Shown here: positions 60,298 through 64,000 of the stretch, piece after piece
How the letters are laid out: each line of letters begins with the position of its first letter
Numbering within the stretch: position 1 is the first letter of the stretch
NCBI GenBank assembly: GCA_030647435.1
Contig: JAUSJX010000155.1
Location: forward strand, 1 to 64,000
Length of the DNA: 64,000 nucleotides
Direction of reading: 5' to 3'
Source of the DNA: Candidatus Rokuibacteriota bacterium
Lineage (GTDB): Bacteria; Methylomirabilota; Methylomirabilia; Rokubacteriales; CSP1-6
The notes under the pieces: model-generated
What the model saw: only the letters and a program-made list of their open reading frames with translations
What the model was told of the DNA's origin: nothing
Database searches by the model: none
Program-made: the position numbers and the translations under genes

Positions 60298-61920
60298 ATG
60301 ACGTTGCTCATGACGCTGCTCAAGCGCTGGGGGATGTGGGGCGCCGTGCTCTGCCTGCTGGGCGCCGGCGGGCTCGCGCTCTTTGCGTCGTGGATGACGC
60401 GGCTGCAGTGGGCGCTCGTGATCGCCGCCGCCGTTCTGTTCGTCGCGGCGGCCGCGCTCAACTGGCGCGAGGGCGCCTCGCTCCTCGGCCGCCGCGGGAT
60501 GCGCCACGGCGCAAGTGCGGCCTTGCTGGTGCTGATGGCCCTGGGCGTGGCGGTGCTCGCCAACGCCGTGTCGCTCCGCTACAACGCGCGCTGGGACCTG
60601 ACCGAGAACAAGCGCCACAGCCTCTCGCCACAGACGGTCAAGCTGGTCCGGGGGCTCACCGCGCCGGTCGAGGTCATCAGCTTCTTCCGCTCCGACATGC
60701 CCGGCAAGCGCACGGCCGAGGACCTGCTCAAGCAGTACGCCCAGGCCTCCGGGGGCAAGTTCACCTACCGCATGGAGGACCCCGACCGCTCGCCGGGGCT
60801 CGCGCGGCGCTACGGCGTTGAAAGCTACGGCACGCTCGTGATGCAGAGCGGGGACAAGTCCGAGAAGGTGCTCGACGCCGATGAGGATCGGCTGACGAAT
60901 GCCGTCGTCAAGGTCACCCGCTCCGGCAAGCCCGTGATCTACGTCGTCAAGGGGCACGGGGAGCGCGATCTCTCGACCGCCGAGCGGGCGGGTCTCAGCC
61001 AGGCCAAGGAGCAGATGGAGAAGGCCAACTACACCGTCAAGGAGCTCGAGCTGGCGCGCCAGGCCAAGGTGCCGGCCGACGCGGCCGTCGTCATCGTCCC
61101 GGGGCCGAAGACCGATCTCCTGCCGCCCGAGCTCGCGGCTCTCGATGCGTACCTCGCGCAGGGCGGCCGTGTGCTCTTTATGGCCGACCCGCTCCAGGCC
61201 GACGGCCTCGTCAAGTACCTCGCCAAGTACGGCGTCGCGCTGGGGAACGACATCGTCGTTGAGCCGAGTCCCATCGGCCAGCTCTTCGGCGTCGGGCCCG
61301 AGGTGCCGATCGTCACGGGCTACGAGCAGCACCCGATCACCAAGGACATGGCCAACGTCATGACGGGCTTCCCGGTCACGCGCTCGGTCGCGCCGGCGAA
61401 GGAGGAGCGCCCGCTCGAGGGAATCAGGGCGACGGCGCTGGCCAAGACGAGCCGCGATTCTTGGGGCGAGACCGACCTGGCTGGGCTCAGGCGCGGGCAG
61501 CCCGCGCGCCGGGATCCGGCGGATACACCGGGGCCCGTGTCCGTGCTGACCGCCGTCACGATCGTGCCGGCGCCGGGCGCCAAGACCGAGCCCAAGGCCG
61601 AGCCCAAGGCCGAGCCCAAGACAAATGGTGACGCGGCCAAGAAGCCCGAGGGACGCCTGGTCGTCCTGGGCACCTCGACCTTCGCCGCGAACCAGGGGCT
61701 CGGCTTCCAGGGCAACCGCGATCTCTTCCTCAACATCGTTTCCTGGCTCGCCGGGCAGGAAGGCGAGATCGCCATCCGTCCGAAGGACACGCGCCAGAAC
61801 CCGATCTTCCTCACCAGCGCCCAGAGCCGGACCGTCCTGTGGCTCTCCATCGTCATTCTGCCGGGCGCCGTGATGGTGTGCGGGATCTGGTTGGTTGTCC
61901 GCCGCCGCCGCATCAACTAG
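60298..61920 (+). CDS. GldG-like ABC auxiliary membrane protein
   Basis: The product is 540 residues. Three hydrophobic segments lie at the N-terminus (to about residue 95), then a large extracytoplasmic domain beginning YNARWDLTENKRHSLSPQTV, the hallmark of the Gldg/ABC-transporter-auxiliary family, with TAPVEVISFFRSDMPGKRTA and PVIYVVKGHGERDLST. A last membrane helix (WLSIVILPGAVMVCGIWLVV) ends the protein. A small direct repeat encodes three copies of the five-residue TEPKA/AEPKA unit near 61580-61620. It couples the ABC-2 permease to DUF4340. Confidence 0.88.
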   Translation: MTLLMTLLKRWGMWGAVLCLLGAGGLALFASWMTRLQWALVIAAAVLFVAAAALNWREGASLLGRRGMRHGASAALLVLMALGVAVLANAVSLRYNARWDLTENKRHSLSPQTVKLVRGLTAPVEVISFFRSDMPGKRTAEDLLKQYAQASGGKFTYRMEDPDRSPGLARRYGVESYGTLVMQSGDKSEKVLDADEDRLTNAVVKVTRSGKPVIYVVKGHGERDLSTAERAGLSQAKEQMEKANYTVKELELARQAKVPADAAVVIVPGPKTDLLPPELAALDAYLAQGGRVLFMADPLQADGLVKYLAKYGVALGNDIVVEPSPIGQLFGVGPEVPIVTGYEQHPITKDMANVMTGFPVTRSVAPAKEERPLEGIRATALAKTSRDSWGETDLAGLRRGQPARRDPADTPGPVSVLTAVTIVPAPGAKTEPKAEPKAEPKTNGDAAKKPEGRLVVLGTSTFAANQGLGFQGNRDLFLNIVSWLAGQEGEIAIRPKDTRQNPIFLTSAQSRTVLWLSIVILPGAVMVCGIWLVVRRRRIN

Positions 61921-61930
61921 CCGCCCAGCG

Positions 61931-63700
61931 ATGAGCTGGAAGACCCTGACCGTCCTCGCCGTTCTCGCCGCGGGCCTCGGCGGCTTCCTCGTCGTAGACA
62001 GCTACTGGCTGACCCCGAAGCGCGAGAAGACGGCCGGCGTCAAAGGACGCCTGTGGACCATCGAGCCCAAGGACGTCCTAGGGCTGACCATCAAGCGCAA
62101 GGACGACACGATCAAGCTCAAGCGCGCGGGCGACGGATGGGAGATGCTGGAGCCGGTGAAGACGCGGGCCAACAGCGGCGCCGTCAACGAGATGGTGACG
62201 GGGCTCGCGACCGTGAGGGTGGACCGGGAGATCGACGCCAACCCGTCCAAGCCGAGCGACTTCGGCCTCGAGCCGCCGGAGGCCCTGGTCACGCTCGAGG
62301 TCAAGGGCCAGGCCGCGCCGCTCACCCTCGCCGTGGGCGGCAAGAACCCGACGGGGGTCTGGGTCTACGCGCGCGAGGGAAGCAAGCCGGCCGTGGTCGC
62401 GATCGGCGACTCGGTCTCCCGCGATGTTACGCGCCCGGTCGCCGAATTCAGGGACAGGACCCTCTTCGCCTTCGACCGGCGGAACGTCAGCGCGGTCGAC
62501 CTCGACCTCGACGGGTCGAAAATGACGTTCGAAGCGGAGGAGGGGGGCAAGTGGCGCATCGCCAAGCCCGGCCCCTTCCGGGGCGACGCCGAGATGATCA
62601 CGGAAATGCTCGACAAGCTCGCGAGCGTCACGGCGAAGGAGTTTCTCGGTCCACAGAAGTCGCCGGCAGCCTACGGCCTCGACAAGCCCTCGCGGGTGAC
62701 GCTCTGGCTCGGCAAGGACAAGGACCGCACGTCCAAGACCCTCCTCCTGGGCAAGGTCGACGCCGCGAAGAAAGGCGTCTACGTCCAGCGCCAGGGCGAG
62801 CAGGAAGTGCTGTTGGCCCCCAGCGAGACCTGGGACAAGCTGCCGAAGACCGTCGCGGCGGCGCGCGACAAAGTGGTCTTCGCCTACGCCTACGACAAGG
62901 TCAACCGCGTCGAGATCGAGAGCGCGGCGGGGACCGTTAAGCTCGAGCGAGATGGCATCAACTGGAACATCACGGCGCCAGAGGCTCTCAAGGCCGACAG
63001 CGGCGCCGTCAATGGCCTGCTCTGGCGCATCCGCGACCTGCGCGCCTCGGGCTTCCTCGACGAGTCGCCGGCCGGCGTCGCGCGCTACCTGTCCAAGCCC
63101 GACGTGACGGTGAAGATCTGGGAGGAAGGCGCCAAGGAGCCCAAGATCCTGCTCCTGGGGCTGTCCAATGCGGTTAAGGTCGGCGAGCCGACGGGCGTGG
63201 CGGCGCCGAGCGCGAAGGGTCCGGTCTTCATGGTCGAGGCCAAGGACATCCGAGATTTTTCCAAGACGACGACGGACCTGCGCGACAAGAGCGTGGTCGC
63301 CTCCTTCGATATGAAGGAGGTCAAGCGCGTACGCCTTACGGTCGGCGACAAGCGCCTGCTGCTGGAGCGCCGCGGGGAGGACGAATGGCGGGTGCTCGAG
63401 CCGTCGAAGGGTCCGGCCAAGGAGATCAAGGTCACGGGCCTGCTCCTGACGCTGCGCGCCCTCAAGTGGAAGGAGATCGCCGCCGCGGACGGCGCCGACG
63501 CGGCGCGGTTCGGACTGGACAAGCCCGAGGTCGAGATCGCCGTGCTCAAGGCGGACGGCAAAGAGATGGCGGGCCTGGCCATCGGACGGACCGACCCCAA
63601 GCTGAGCTACGTGCGGAGCAAGTCGTCGCCGGTCATCTACGCGGTCGACCCGAAGTTGCTGGAAGACATCCGCAAGGCGCCCTCCGAGATCCCCGGCTAG
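61931..63700 (+). CDS. DUF4340 repeat protein of the Gld-type ABC cassette
   Basis: The product is 589 residues with a single N-terminal membrane anchor (LTVLAVLAAGLGGFLVV). The exported body consists of four diverged DUF4340-type units, each with an IKRKDDTIKLKRAGDGWEM- or RLTVGDKRLLLERRGEDEW-like strand pair and an ending such as PSDFGLEPPEALVTLEV or AARFGLDKPEVEIAVL. DUF4340 genes commonly follow gldG-like genes outside Bacteroidetes. Probably the periplasmic part of the transport complex; ligand unknown. Confidence 0.85.
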   Translation: MSWKTLTVLAVLAAGLGGFLVVDSYWLTPKREKTAGVKGRLWTIEPKDVLGLTIKRKDDTIKLKRAGDGWEMLEPVKTRANSGAVNEMVTGLATVRVDREIDANPSKPSDFGLEPPEALVTLEVKGQAAPLTLAVGGKNPTGVWVYAREGSKPAVVAIGDSVSRDVTRPVAEFRDRTLFAFDRRNVSAVDLDLDGSKMTFEAEEGGKWRIAKPGPFRGDAEMITEMLDKLASVTAKEFLGPQKSPAAYGLDKPSRVTLWLGKDKDRTSKTLLLGKVDAAKKGVYVQRQGEQEVLLAPSETWDKLPKTVAAARDKVVFAYAYDKVNRVEIESAAGTVKLERDGINWNITAPEALKADSGAVNGLLWRIRDLRASGFLDESPAGVARYLSKPDVTVKIWEEGAKEPKILLLGLSNAVKVGEPTGVAAPSAKGPVFMVEAKDIRDFSKTTTDLRDKSVVASFDMKEVKRVRLTVGDKRLLLERRGEDEWRVLEPSKGPAKEIKVTGLLLTLRALKWKEIAAADGADAARFGLDKPEVEIAVLKADGKEMAGLAIGRTDPKLSYVRSKSSPVIYAVDPKLLEDIRKAPSEIPG

Positions 63701-63715
63701 CCTTTCGACAGCGCC

Positions 63716-64000
63716 ATGACGTCTCCCTCCGCCGGCGTCTACCTCAGGCAGATGGAGCTGGGCCCGATGCAGAACTTCGTCTACCTCATCGGTGACCCGG
63801 AGACGCGGGACTGCGTCGCGGTGGATCCGGCCTGGGAGATCGACGCCATCCTGGAGCAGGTCAGGGCCGACGGGATGCATCTCACCGGCGCGCTCGTCAC
63901 CCACACGCACCAGGACCACGTCGGCGGCCACCTCTTCGGCCGCGACATCCCCGGGATCGAGGATCTCCTGGCCAAGGCCCCGGCCAAGGTCTACGTCCAC
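63716..64000 (+). CDS. Metallo-beta-lactamase-fold hydrolase, cut by window end
   Basis: From the ATG at 63716 the frame runs off the right edge, giving 95 residues. QMELGPMQNFVYLIGDPETR and the metal motif THTHQDHVGGH (HxHxDH) identify the MBL fold, glyoxalase-II-like group. The rest of the domain lies outside the window. It starts 15 bases after the DUF4340 gene. Confidence 0.88.
   Translation, partial: MTSPSAGVYLRQMELGPMQNFVYLIGDPETRDCVAVDPAWEIDAILEQVRADGMHLTGALVTHTHQDHVGGHLFGRDIPGIEDLLAKAPAKVYVH

Noticed and set aside
62078-64000. Minus-strand open frame of 640 codons at the right end
   Set aside because: Antisense of the DUF4340 and metallo-hydrolase genes; no domain, low-complexity composition.

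Overview
The window is GC-rich chromosomal DNA from a diderm bacterium. Outer-membrane evidence comes from a BamD lipoprotein and a glycine-zipper lipoprotein. The dense set of solute-binding-protein transporters (TAXI-TRAP, two DctP-type TRAP loci, a sugar-type ABC system, orphan OppDF ATPases), split glycine decarboxylase, Fhs and very high GC resemble uncultivated Rokubacteria/Methylomirabilota-type genomes. That placement is inference from gene content only. No rRNA, tRNA, CRISPR or phage genes were seen.

Layout. 1-9.7 kb, minus strand: a possible ComEA-like fragment, a twice-frameshifted zinc alcohol dehydrogenase, lysC, an ECF sigma/anti-sigma/two-secreted-protein operon, a membrane flippase-like protein, and an amino-acid operon (alaC-hom-thrC). 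9.7-12.2 kb, plus strand: a cell-envelope module of two bactofilins, an M23 endopeptidase and a small secreted protein. 12.2-18.2 kb, mostly minus: two copies of an imperfect-palindromic 211/231-bp repeat around a hydrolase and a DapA-like gene, then OppF/OppD, threonine aldolase and BamD. 18.3-30.9 kb, plus: a LarA-like protein, TAXI-TRAP transporter, sugar ABC transporter without ATPase, a scarred zone (GNAT, IS91 and FAD-oxidoreductase remnants, a TRAP operon collapsed by an internal deletion) and an intact TRAP operon. 31-34.7 kb, minus: a Na+/K+-ATPase-like P-type pump with an N-terminal PTS-EIIA-like domain, next to a universal stress protein. 35-43.9 kb: P5C dehydrogenase followed by a 22-bp inverted-repeat element, small genes, and a catabolic cluster (hydroxyacid dehydrogenase, YcsI-like D-glutamate cyclase, PxpB, PxpC, class III aminotransferase). 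44-52 kb, plus: a complete T-H-PA-PB glycine cleavage operon continuing into LipM, Nudix, PepA and PHP genes. 52-52.35 kb: two oppositely oriented small elements with conserved cores but different, internally complementary arms. 52.4-64 kb: thioesterase, MFS exporter, BFN nuclease-like protein, AAA ATPase, YbgC thioesterase, Fhs, and a gliding-type ABC system (GldA/F/G plus DUF4340) running into a metallo-beta-lactamase-fold gene cut by the window end.

How genes fit together. GcvTHP and Fhs both feed one-carbon tetrahydrofolate metabolism, and LipM would supply the lipoyl group to GcvH. lysC, hom and thrC form the aspartate-to-threonine branch. YcsI with PxpB/PxpC matches the 5-oxoproline gene neighbourhood known from Bacillus, without PxpA. 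The regulatory layer is readable: TTGACA-type sigma70 promoters with 17-18 bp spacers precede several operons, and some place the transcription start on or next to the start codon (leaderless). The most unusual features are non-coding: the arm-swapped element pair at 51978-52345, the palindromic repeats ending 2 bp from stop codons, and the tandem array that reiterates the lysC -35 hexamer.
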